Translations under genes and position numbers: made by a program
DNA from: Streptomyces tirandamycinicus
Lineage (GTDB): Bacteria > Actinomycetota > Actinomycetes > Streptomycetales > Streptomycetaceae
Length of the DNA: 64,000 nucleotides
Reading direction: 5' to 3'
Assembly: GCF_003097515.1 (NCBI RefSeq)
Contig: NZ_CP029188.1
Location: 4,537,001 to 4,601,000, forward strand
Part shown: piece after piece, positions 1 through 7,519 of the stretch
Numbering within the stretch: the first letter of the stretch is position 1
Layout: each line of letters opens with the position of its first letter
Notes under the pieces: model-generated
What the model was told of the DNA's origin: nothing
Database searches by the model: none
The model's input: only the letters and a program-made list of their open reading frames with translations

Positions 1-84
1 ACCTCCCGGGTCACAGCCGGTCGCCGCTCCGCCTGCCAGCACCAGCGCCGCGGCCGCCGCGGCCGGTCCCCTACGCCAAGACAT
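1..84 (-). CDS. Lipoprotein, N-terminal fragment (runs off the left edge)
   Basis: Only the first 28 codons lie in the window. They begin with ATG at 84 (M-S-W-R-R-G-P), continue through an alanine/leucine-rich stretch and reach G-A-A-T-G-C, which reads as a lipoprotein signal peptide with the lipid-modified cysteine at about residue 25. A G-rich ribosome site (ggggggc) stands just upstream. The gene lies 157 bp downstream of a TAP-type hydrolase on the same strand. Such hydrolases often come in adjacent pairs in Streptomyces, so this may be a second one, but the mature domain is outside the window and the function cannot be read. Confidence 0.6.
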   Translation of the reverse strand, partial: MSWRRGPAAAAAALVLAGGAATGCDPGG

Positions 85-128
85 CCGTGCCCCCCGTGCA
101 TCACCCGGTCCGTTCACTCTGCTGCGCC

Positions 129-155
129 ATCCTAGGCGCCGTCACTGACAGTGAC
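129..155 (-). promoter_or_regulatory. Candidate promoter with palindromic operator for the edge lipoprotein gene
   Basis: Positions 141-155 form a perfect 15-bp palindrome, gtcactg-a-cagtgac. On the minus strand it is followed 6 bp later by TAGGAT (plus 129-134), a good -10 hexamer for the housekeeping sigma factor. The palindrome overlaps where the -35 region would fall, as a repressor site would. The start codon at 84 is about 38 nt past the expected transcription start. No good -35 hexamer is visible. Confidence 0.45.
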
Positions 156-185
156 CGCGAGGGCCGTTCGCGGGTGCGGCCCGCC

Positions 186-268
186 CGGCCGTCAGCGGCA
201 GACGGTCCCGGACGCCGGCAGGCCCTCCGCCTCGTCGGCCGTCAGCGGCAGACGGTCCCGGACGCCGG
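186..268. repeat. 33-bp direct repeat spanning the TAP hydrolase stop codon
   Basis: Positions 186-218 and 236-268 are identical over 33 bp, offset by 50 bp. The right-hand copy contains the last eight codons and the stop (242-244) of the hydrolase; the left-hand copy lies in the intergenic DNA downstream. It belongs to a set of stop-codon duplications seen in this window. Confidence 0.9.
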
Positions 269-1990
269 TACCTTCCCGTTCAGCAGGTACTGGTCCACCG
301 CTCTCGCGACGCACTTGTTGCCGCTGTTGTAGGCGCCGTGGCCCTCGCCCTCGTACGTCAGCTCGACCCCGACGCCCTTGCCGAGCGCCTCGACCATGGC
401 CCTGGCGCCCTCGTACGGGGTCGCCGGGTCACCGGTGTTGCCGATGACGAGGATCGGCGCGGCGCCGGGCGCGCTGACGTCGGGCGTCTCCCACTGCCCG
501 GGTACCGGCCAGTGATTGCAGCCCATCAGGCCCCAGCCGAGGTAGTCGCCGAAGATCGGCGAGGCCTCGCGGAACTCGGGGAGCCTCGCCTTCGCCTGGT
601 CCAGCGAGTACCGCTCCTTGAAGTCGACGCAGTTGATCGCCGCGTTGGCCGCCTGGAGATTGCTGTACTGCCCCTCCCTGTTGCGTCCGTTCATCGCGTC
701 GGACAGTGCGAGCAGCAGGGAGCCGTCACCGCCGTCGGCCTCGTCGAGCCCCTGCTCCAGCAGCGGCCAGTACTCCTTGGAGTACAGGGCCTGGGCGATG
801 CCGTTGGTCGCCTGGGTCTGGGTGAGTTCGCGGTCGCCGATGCCGGGGATCGGCTTCTTCTCCAGCCGGTTCTGGAGGTCCAGGACGAACTGCTGGATCT
901 CCTCGGGTGTGCTGCCCGGGAGCTGGCAGGCGTCTCCGCGCGCGACGCAGTCCTCGGCGAAGTTGGTGAACGCCAGCTGGAAGCCCCTGGCCTGGCCGAG
1001 TGAGCCCTCCACCGCGGTGCTCGTCGGGTCGACGACGGCGTCGAAGACCGCCCGTCCGACGTTCTTCGGGAAGAGGTGGGCGTAGACGCCGCCGAGTTCG
1101 GTTCCGTAGGAGATGCCGAAGTAGTGGAGCTTGTCGTCCCCGAGGACCCGGCGCATCAGATCCATGTCCCGGGCGGCGTTGGTGGTGCCGACGTAGGGCA
1201 GGTCAGGCCCCGAGTTCTCCTCGCAGGCGGAGTCGTACCGGTTCAGGTTCTCGCTGTACGCCTTCTCCTCGGCGCTGTCGTCCGGGGTCGCGTCCTGGGC
1301 GTAGTACTCGTCCAGCTCCTGGTCGTCGAGGCACTCCACGGGCTGGCTGCGGCCGACCCCCCGCGGGTCGAAACTCACCAGGTCGTAGCGGGCGCGCAGC
1401 CGCTCGAAGTCCGCCGCCGCCGCGGGCAGGGTGCTGACCCCGGAGCCGCCGGGGCCGCCGAAGTTGAAGATCAGCGAACCGATCCGGTCGGCCTGGTCGC
1501 GGGCCTTCGCCCGGATGAGGGCCAGTTCGATGGTCTCGCCGTCGGGCTTCGCCCAGTCGCGAGGCACCTCCATGAAGGAGCACTCCCACGGGGTGCCGCC
1601 GGGCAGCGGCGAGGGCGCGGTGCCGCCGCCCTCGGCCTCCGAGGGCGCGGGGCACGGCCTCCAGTCGAGGTTCTGGCTGCCGAGGTCCCGGTCGGGCTGC
1701 TCCCCGTTCCCGCCTCCGGCGTCACCGTCCGAGCAGCCTGCGGTGACCAGCAGCAGGGTGGCGGTCGCGGCGGCGAGCAGGGTCCCGGCGCGCCGGGCGG
1801 CGGCGCCGCGGTGTCCGGAGCCCCGCGAGTGGACCGTGCCGGACGCCCTCCGGGTGCCGCCGTCCCGGGCCGGGGCCTGAGCGTCCCGGCGCGGGCCGGG
1901 CGCCTCCGGCGAGCCGGGTGGGTCGGTGTCCCGGCCGTCGCCGCCGGGGTCGGGGCCGGCCGCGGGGCGACCGGTGGGGGTGGTCGGCAT
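242..1990 (-). CDS. TAP-type alpha/beta hydrolase lipoprotein (tripeptidyl aminopeptidase family)
   Basis: The 582-residue product is a secreted serine hydrolase of the Streptomyces tripeptidyl aminopeptidase/SlpD-SlpE type, which removes N-terminal peptides outside the cell. A lipobox L-V-T-A-G-C places the lipidated cysteine at residue 86. The oxyanion-loop motif NFGGPGGSG, the nucleophile elbow GISYG (Ser near 294), a C-terminal TGDPATP aspartate and GEGHGAY histidine (near 551) complete the fold, with the TAP-like C-terminal domain at the end. The start at 1990 leaves an unusual Pro/Arg-rich leader of about 60 residues before the signal peptide. No ATG or GTG codon lies nearer the lipobox, so this start is kept with caution. 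The edge lipoprotein gene follows on the same strand. Confidence 0.85.
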   Translation of the reverse strand: MPTTPTGRPAAGPDPGGDGRDTDPPGSPEAPGPRRDAQAPARDGGTRRASGTVHSRGSGHRGAAARRAGTLLAAATATLLLVTAGCSDGDAGGGNGEQPDRDLGSQNLDWRPCPAPSEAEGGGTAPSPLPGGTPWECSFMEVPRDWAKPDGETIELALIRAKARDQADRIGSLIFNFGGPGGSGVSTLPAAAADFERLRARYDLVSFDPRGVGRSQPVECLDDQELDEYYAQDATPDDSAEEKAYSENLNRYDSACEENSGPDLPYVGTTNAARDMDLMRRVLGDDKLHYFGISYGTELGGVYAHLFPKNVGRAVFDAVVDPTSTAVEGSLGQARGFQLAFTNFAEDCVARGDACQLPGSTPEEIQQFVLDLQNRLEKKPIPGIGDRELTQTQATNGIAQALYSKEYWPLLEQGLDEADGGDGSLLLALSDAMNGRNREGQYSNLQAANAAINCVDFKERYSLDQAKARLPEFREASPIFGDYLGWGLMGCNHWPVPGQWETPDVSAPGAAPILVIGNTGDPATPYEGARAMVEALGKGVGVELTYEGEGHGAYNSGNKCVARAVDQYLLNGKVPASGTVCR

Positions 1991-2205
1991 GACCCCATCC
2001 TGCGGCCCCGCGCGGCGCTCCGCCTGTCGGCGGCGGCCCGGCCGGGACCGGGCGGGACCCGGGCCCGCCCGGGGGCCGCCCCCGGGTTCCGACCGGCCGG
2101 GACCGGGAGCGTGCCCCGAGCCGGGTCCGGCATCGGGGCCCGCTCGGCTCCCCCTCTGCGCCGGTCACCGGGACGGCGGAACCGGTCGCCGGGACGGGGG
2201 GACGG

Positions 2206-3081
2206 TCACCAGGACCGGGAGGACGACGGGTGCTGTCCGGAGGACGGGTAGGACGGCGGGTGCTGTCCCGGCTGCCATGCCGGGGTGCCGGTGCCGGTGC
2301 CGGTGCCGGTGCCGTGCGGTGTCGAGGCGGGCGGGTCCCAGCTGTCGCTGTCGCCCAGCATCATGTCGGGGTCGAACATGACGATCACGGCGGCGATGAG
2401 GAGCACGGCGAGCGGGCCGGCGAGCATCAGCAGGAGGAAGGACATCAGGCTCGTGTGCGCCGCGGAGGCCGAGGTCTGGCCGGTGAGGTGGACGGAGACC
2501 GCGGCCATGCCGGTGTAGTGCATGCCGGTCACGGCCACTCCCATGACCAGGCTCGCGCCCAGGCTCGCCCACAGCCCGTGGACGGAGACGGCCGCCCACA
2601 GGGCCGCGGTGGCGGCCACGACGGCGATGACGACCGACAGCGCCACCGTCGGCGTGTCGTAGTGGAGGTCACCGGCGGTGTGGATGGCTGACATGCCGAG
2701 GTAGTGCATGGCGGCCACCCCGAGACCGGTGATCGTGCCCGCCACGGCCAGGTTCGCCGGTGAGCCGCCCCGGTAACCGACGAGGAACACCCCGATGGCG
2801 ACGACCGCGATGGCGACCGCCAGGCTGAGCAGCGTTCTCGGGGTGTCGTAGCTGACCAGCGCGCCCTGGATGCTGAAGCCGATCATGGCGATGAAGTGCA
2901 TGGTCCATATGCCGCACCCGATCGACACGGCGCCCAGTGCCAGCCATCGGGCCCTGCCGTGCGGACGCCGCAAGGAGCGTGTCGTGCACCGCAGCCCCAA
3001 CGCCGCTCCGAGGCAGGCCAGCAGATAGGCGGAGATGGGGGTCACCGCGCCGTAGTGGAAGTTGGAGATCGTGGCGGTCAT
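2206..3081 (-). CDS. MHYT-domain integral membrane sensor protein
   Basis: This 291-residue protein has seven predicted membrane helices holding repeated MHYT motifs: MHFIAMIG near residue 62, MHYLGMSA near 125 and MHYTGMAA near 186. In known MHYT proteins the Met and His residues are proposed to bind copper and sense oxygen, CO or NO. Here no GGDEF/EAL output domain is attached, as is common in Streptomyces. The cytoplasmic tail is low complexity, with a run of G-T repeats from a ggtgcc repeat and a doubled GQHP element. ATG at 3081 is preceded by an excellent ribosome site (ggggagga). Degenerate copies of an about 20-bp element containing the stop (ggtcaccgggacgg type) run from 2163 to 2222. 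Confidence 0.9.
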   Translation of the reverse strand: MTATISNFHYGAVTPISAYLLACLGAALGLRCTTRSLRRPHGRARWLALGAVSIGCGIWTMHFIAMIGFSIQGALVSYDTPRTLLSLAVAIAVVAIGVFLVGYRGGSPANLAVAGTITGLGVAAMHYLGMSAIHTAGDLHYDTPTVALSVVIAVVAATAALWAAVSVHGLWASLGASLVMGVAVTGMHYTGMAAVSVHLTGQTSASAAHTSLMSFLLLMLAGPLAVLLIAAVIVMFDPDMMLGDSDSWDPPASTPHGTGTGTGTGTPAWQPGQHPPSYPSSGQHPSSSRSW

Positions 3082-3771
3082 TCAGGGTCCTCCCCGTAGG
3101 TGCGGCGGCGGGATGCAGGTGACGGCGGGATGTGGGTGACGGCGGCTGTGGGCGACCGCGGCTGTGTGCGACGGCGGGATGGGTGGGGCTGCGGGCGGAA
3201 CAGGTGCGGTGGGCGGGGACGAGGATGCGGCGCACCCTCCCGCCGGACCTCGACGGGGCCGGGTTCGGCTCCGGGTGGGAGAAGGATGCGCGGGGCCCTC
3301 GGTCGGAGAGCCGCCCGCGGCGGCTGCGGATCGTTCGCCAGGTCCTCCACCACGTGTGCGCATCGGCGCGGGCCGGTGACCCCGAACCGTGCGCAAGTCG
3401 TCCCGGAAGAGGCAGGAAGAAGTGGCAATCGATCAGATCCCGCCATCTGGCCGAGTTGTGAGCTATTCAAGCACAGCGTGTGCACACTTCCTCCCCACTC
3501 GGTCATGGGTTAGTCATGGGCTGTCCCCACTGAAGGTGGGCGAGTGCCGGGTGCGCGGGGTGGGGAGGGCCGCATGCGGATACGGCCGCGCCGCCGGACC
3601 CGCAGCGGCCGCCCGTCCGGCGGCGCGGGTCCGGCGGCGCGGCACTGCGCAGGACTCCCCTCGGCCGATGCGGACCGATCGCCGGGCCGTCAGGCCGTCC
3701 GGACGCGCACGGACGAGGCGCCCTCGGCCGGGACCGGCGGGCGCCCCGTGGAACGCGTCATCCGCGGCTCG
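3082..3771. other. Noncoding stretch with short tandem repeats
   Basis: About 690 bp between the 3' end of the flippase-fusion gene and the start of the MHYT gene, both on the minus strand. It must hold the MHYT promoter, but no convincing -35/-10 pair was found. Four imperfect 16-17 bp units (gacggcgggatgtgggt and variants) run from 3121 to 3185. The least GC-rich part is around 3454-3520. Open frames here lack recognisable domains. Confidence 0.6.
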
Positions 3772-6732
3772 TCAGAGCGCACCCTTCCGGGTGAGGTGAT
3801 TGAACGACAGCCACCCCGGCAGCACCGGAAGCCAGAGCGTCAGCAGCCGGTACAGCAGCACGGCCGGGGCCGCGACCTCCGGCGGCAGCCCCACGGCGAT
3901 GAGGCCCAGGGTCAGCGCGCCCTCCACGGCGCCCACACCGCCGGGAGTCGGGGCAGCGGACCCCAGGGCGTTGCCGGCCAGGAAGACGACGGCGATGCTG
4001 GCGTAGCTGAGCTGCTGGTCGCCGTTGTCGAAGGCCCGGATGGAGGCGTCCAGGCACATCACGAAGGAGCCGGTGAGCAGCAGCATGCCGCCGATTCCGG
4101 TGATCAGCTTCCCCGGCCGCTGGAGCACGTCCAGCATGCGCGGGACGACCCCGGCGAACAGGGACCGCAGCCGGGTCGCCACGAACTTCCGCAGGAACGG
4201 GATCGCGGTCACCACCAGCACCAGCACCGCCACGGTCAGCAGTCCCGCGATGACGGTCCTCGACGGCGTGAGCGACGACGTCTTCTCCGTGCCGGTGAGG
4301 TAGCCGAAGGCCAGCAGCAGCAGGATGTGCGCGCCGAGACCGAAGAGCTGCGAGGCGCCGACGCTGGCCACGGCGAGCCCGGGGCGGACCCCGGAGCGCT
4401 GCAGGAAGCGGGTGTTCAGCGCGACACCGCCGACCGCCGCCGGCGCGACGATCTTCACGAACGAGCCGGCGACCTGCGCGACGACCGTCCGCGGGAACGG
4501 CACCCGCTCCGGCACGAAGCCCAGCAGGCTCATGGCGGCCGCCACATAGCTCAGCGCCGAGAACAGCACCGCGGCGGCGACCCAGCCCCAGTGCGCCTGG
4601 CTGACCACGGTGAGGTCGGTCCGCGTCAGCTGCGACAGCAGGAAGTACGCGGCGATGGCCCCGGCGATCAGGCTGACCAGCGTGCGCGGCCGGATCCGCT
4701 CCAGCCGGGCGGGCTCCACCGGCGCCTGCGGGCGGATCAGCAGGACCTGGTGGCGGATCTGGGCGAGCAGGTCCTCCTCACGGGCCTCGTCCAGCGCCTC
4801 GCCCATGGCCCGCTTCTCGGCCTGCTTCTCGGCGCGCAGCGATCTGCGGACGGCCTTCCTGCCGTCCTCCGTACCGTCAGTGCCCTGCTCGGCCCTTTCC
4901 CGCCGGGCCGACTCGGCCGCGGCCAGCACCGCCTCCCGCTCGCGCTGTGCCCGCTCGCGGGCCAGGCGGCGCAGCGTCGCCCGGGTGGAGCGGCTGAGCG
5001 CGATGGGCTGCAGCAGCGGCAGGCAGTCCGCGACCCCGTCGGGCCCCAGCACCTCGACGGCCGCGGCGACCGCGCGCTCGGCTCCCACCCGCAGACCGAG
5101 CGTCGTCAGCAACTGTGCGACGTCCATGCGCAGCACCACGTCACCCGCGGCGATCTCGCCGCCGCGCAGGTCGGTCAGCACCACCCTGCCGGAACGATCC
5201 ACCAGAATCGCGTCGCCGGTGAGCCTGCGGTGCGCGATACGGCGCGACTGCAGCGCCCGTACCTGCCGGAACGCGCCGTGGACCACCTTGTCGGTGATCT
5301 CCCCGTCCGACAGGGAGTCCAGCGAGCGGCCGCCGAGGTGCTCGTACACCAGCATGACCGCGTCCGGGCCGAGCTCGGACGTGGCGATCAGCCTGGGCGC
5401 GTTGGCACCGGCGGCGATGGCCGCGTAGGCGAGCAGTGCCTCCTGCTCCAGGGCCTGCCGCAGCGACTGGTTGGAGCGGCGGGTGGTGATGCCCCGCAGC
5501 GTCAGCCGGCGCCAGACCCGGTAGAAGTAGCCGTGCGCCTGCTGCTCGCGGTCGACGACGGTGACGTCGAGCGGCGGGCCGTCCTCCAGGGTGACGAGGT
5601 ACCGCCGCCCCCGGTCGCCCTGGTCGGCGTAGTCCGGCGCGTCCTCGGCGCGCATGGCCGTGACCGGGCGGAAGCCGACGTGCCGCAGGCCGGCCAGCAG
5701 GGTCTGACCGGTCGGCCGCACGTTCGGGGATCCGACGGCGTACAGCGTCCCGTAGGCGACGGTCCACCCGATCAGCACGGTCAGGATGATCGAGAACGGT
5801 GTGGTGTAGCCGGCGACGAGCATCGCGAAGGCGTCGAGGAGCAGCACACCCCACAGCGCGACGCGCCAGCGTGGCCTGCGCGCCATGCCGACCGCCGTCA
5901 TATAGGCGATCACGGGGGCGAGATAGCCGTGGACCGGGTCGGTGAGCCCGCCGCCCGAGGCCGGCTGGGTCAGTGCGTCCTGGATCTGGGCCGGCGCGGC
6001 CTTGGCGACCCAGAGGTCGGTGGCGAGCGTCACGCCGTGCGCGAGCACGGCTGCGAGCACACCGTCGGCGATCCGCAGTCCGTCCCGTTTGATCAGCCGC
6101 TCGATCGCGAAGGCGACCGGGACGAGCAGCACCGCGATGCTCGACATCAGCCCGGCGAGCTTCACCAGCAGGTCGGGGGCCTGACCGGTGCCCTTGGAGA
6201 TGTCCGACTCGAGGCCGGTGGTCGTGCCGTGGGCGAAGGCGGCGAGACCCAGGACGACGGCGATCGCCAGGATGCCCGCCAGCAGCCGCGTCAGGTCGGA
6301 GGGGCGGTGGACGCGGGCGGGCAGCAGGGGCTCGTCGCCGGAGAGGCGGTCGATGTGGGCGACGTCTTCGTCGCCGTCGTCGCCGTCGCCGGCCGTGCGG
6401 CGGCGCTCGTGTTCCGGCGCCCGGCGCCCGGACTCGGCCGGAGGGCGGTCCGGCGCGGCGGGCCGGCCGGGTTCCGCGGAGCCGTCGGCCGGGGCGGAGC
6501 CCGCGGAGGAGGCCCCGGGGGATGCGGTGCCGGGGTCGGAGGGGGTGTCCCTCCGGTTCGGCTCGGGGTCCCGGTCCCCGGCGGGGTCCTGGGCGTGGCC
6601 CCGGTGCGGTTCGGCGGGTCCGGGGCGCGACTCGGGTCCGGGGCGCGACTCGGGTCCGGAGGTGCTCGCCGCCGCGGGAGGCTGCACGCCCAGCTCCTTC
6701 GTCGTGTCGGTCTCTTCTTGATCTCGTATCAC
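3772..6732 (-). CDS. Membrane protein with pseudokinase and LPG-synthase-type flippase domain
   Basis: The 986-residue product has four parts. Residues 1-125 are disordered and Pro/Glu/Arg-rich. About six membrane helices follow (145-330). A protein-kinase-like region spans roughly 350-580, in which the catalytic HRD motif reads HRRLTGDAILVD and DFG reads TDLRG, so catalytic residues are missing. The C-terminal 640-986 has the multi-helix lysylphosphatidylglycerol synthase transmembrane (UPF0104) fold with the AAPTPGGVGAVEGAL signature. Such flippase domains move lipids or lipid-linked sugars across the membrane; no aminoacyl-transferase domain is attached, so it is not a full MprF. GTG at 6732 is used, with a gggcgg ribosome site upstream. 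It is divergent from the ATL gene. The substrate is unknown. Confidence 0.8.
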   Translation of the reverse strand: MIRDQEETDTTKELGVQPPAAASTSGPESRPGPESRPGPAEPHRGHAQDPAGDRDPEPNRRDTPSDPGTASPGASSAGSAPADGSAEPGRPAAPDRPPAESGRRAPEHERRRTAGDGDDGDEDVAHIDRLSGDEPLLPARVHRPSDLTRLLAGILAIAVVLGLAAFAHGTTTGLESDISKGTGQAPDLLVKLAGLMSSIAVLLVPVAFAIERLIKRDGLRIADGVLAAVLAHGVTLATDLWVAKAAPAQIQDALTQPASGGGLTDPVHGYLAPVIAYMTAVGMARRPRWRVALWGVLLLDAFAMLVAGYTTPFSIILTVLIGWTVAYGTLYAVGSPNVRPTGQTLLAGLRHVGFRPVTAMRAEDAPDYADQGDRGRRYLVTLEDGPPLDVTVVDREQQAHGYFYRVWRRLTLRGITTRRSNQSLRQALEQEALLAYAAIAAGANAPRLIATSELGPDAVMLVYEHLGGRSLDSLSDGEITDKVVHGAFRQVRALQSRRIAHRRLTGDAILVDRSGRVVLTDLRGGEIAAGDVVLRMDVAQLLTTLGLRVGAERAVAAAVEVLGPDGVADCLPLLQPIALSRSTRATLRRLARERAQREREAVLAAAESARRERAEQGTDGTEDGRKAVRRSLRAEKQAEKRAMGEALDEAREEDLLAQIRHQVLLIRPQAPVEPARLERIRPRTLVSLIAGAIAAYFLLSQLTRTDLTVVSQAHWGWVAAAVLFSALSYVAAAMSLLGFVPERVPFPRTVVAQVAGSFVKIVAPAAVGGVALNTRFLQRSGVRPGLAVASVGASQLFGLGAHILLLLAFGYLTGTEKTSSLTPSRTVIAGLLTVAVLVLVVTAIPFLRKFVATRLRSLFAGVVPRMLDVLQRPGKLITGIGGMLLLTGSFVMCLDASIRAFDNGDQQLSYASIAVVFLAGNALGSAAPTPGGVGAVEGALTLGLIAVGLPPEVAAPAVLLYRLLTLWLPVLPGWLSFNHLTRKGAL

Positions 6733-6884
6733 CAGTCACCGCCCGGACGATGGTGGCATGGCGAACCGACACCGGGTGGCATCAGGGTGCGACGCGAAGG
6801 CGCATGCTGTGCCGGCTGCCCCTGTTTCGCTTGGTATAGGCAATATGCCGCGATCCCCGCCCGCTGTCGGTGGCATGGGGCAGG

Positions 6885-7277
6885 ATGGACCGGATGAGCG
6901 ATGAGGTGCCGGAGCTGCCGGAGCTGCCGGAGTACGCGGAGCGGGTGCTCGGGGTCGCCGAGCGGATACCACCCGGCCGGGTCATGACGTACGGGGACGT
7001 CGCCGAATGGCTGGACGAGGGAGGGCCGCGCCAGGTCGGCCGGGTGATGGCGCTCTACGGAGGAGCGGTTCCCTGGTGGCGTGTGGTGCGCTCCGACGGT
7101 GCCCTGCTGGCCGGCCACGAACTGCGGGCACTGCGTCACTACCGCGCCGAGGGCACCCCGCTGCGGCAGGCGCCGCCGGGCGCGAAGGGGCACGTGCCGC
7201 GCCTGGACATGCGGCGGGCCCGATGGGACGGTGTCACCCGCGCTGCGGACGGGACGGGCGAAGGAGCTCACATCTGA
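6885..7277 (+). CDS. Alkyltransferase-like (ATL/MGMT-family) DNA-binding protein
   Basis: The product of about 130 residues resembles the C-terminal domain of O6-alkylguanine-DNA alkyltransferase: the helix-turn-helix entry IPPGRVMTYGDVAEWL, the arginine-finger region RQVGRVMALYGG and the active-site loop. The PCHRV motif of true transferases is replaced by PWWRVV, so the acceptor cysteine is a tryptophan. That is the hallmark of ATL proteins, which bind O6-alkylguanine and hand the lesion to nucleotide excision repair. In-frame starts are GTG 6870, ATG 6885 and ATG 6894; 6885 was chosen, though 6894 (MSDEVPEL) is nearly as likely. It precedes adnA on the same strand by 240 bp in which nothing further is seen. 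Confidence 0.85.
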   Translation: MDRMSDEVPELPELPEYAERVLGVAERIPPGRVMTYGDVAEWLDEGGPRQVGRVMALYGGAVPWWRVVRSDGALLAGHELRALRHYRAEGTPLRQAPPGAKGHVPRLDMRRARWDGVTRAADGTGEGAHI

Positions 7278-7519
7278 CAGCTTCCGCCATCCGGCCGCGG
7301 GATGGGACGTCCGGAGCCGGCGGCCGGTGCCGGCGGCGGTCACGGGCGGTCCGTCCACGGCGCGGGAGCCCGTGGGCGTAGCGTCTTCCCCACCACCCGG
7401 GGCGCTCGCGCCGCCGGTGGCGCCCCCTACCGGGCCCGAGACCCGTCCGCCCCGCCCGTGCCCCCGCGCCGGGCCCGTCGTCACCACCGTCAGCACACCC
7501 ACCAGGACCGGCGATCCAC

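Noticed and set aside
3544..6897. 1117-codon plus-strand frame opposite the flippase-fusion gene
   Set aside because: Composition (His/Gln/Arg/Gly runs) and lack of any motif show it is the antisense of a real gene with membrane and kinase-like domains.
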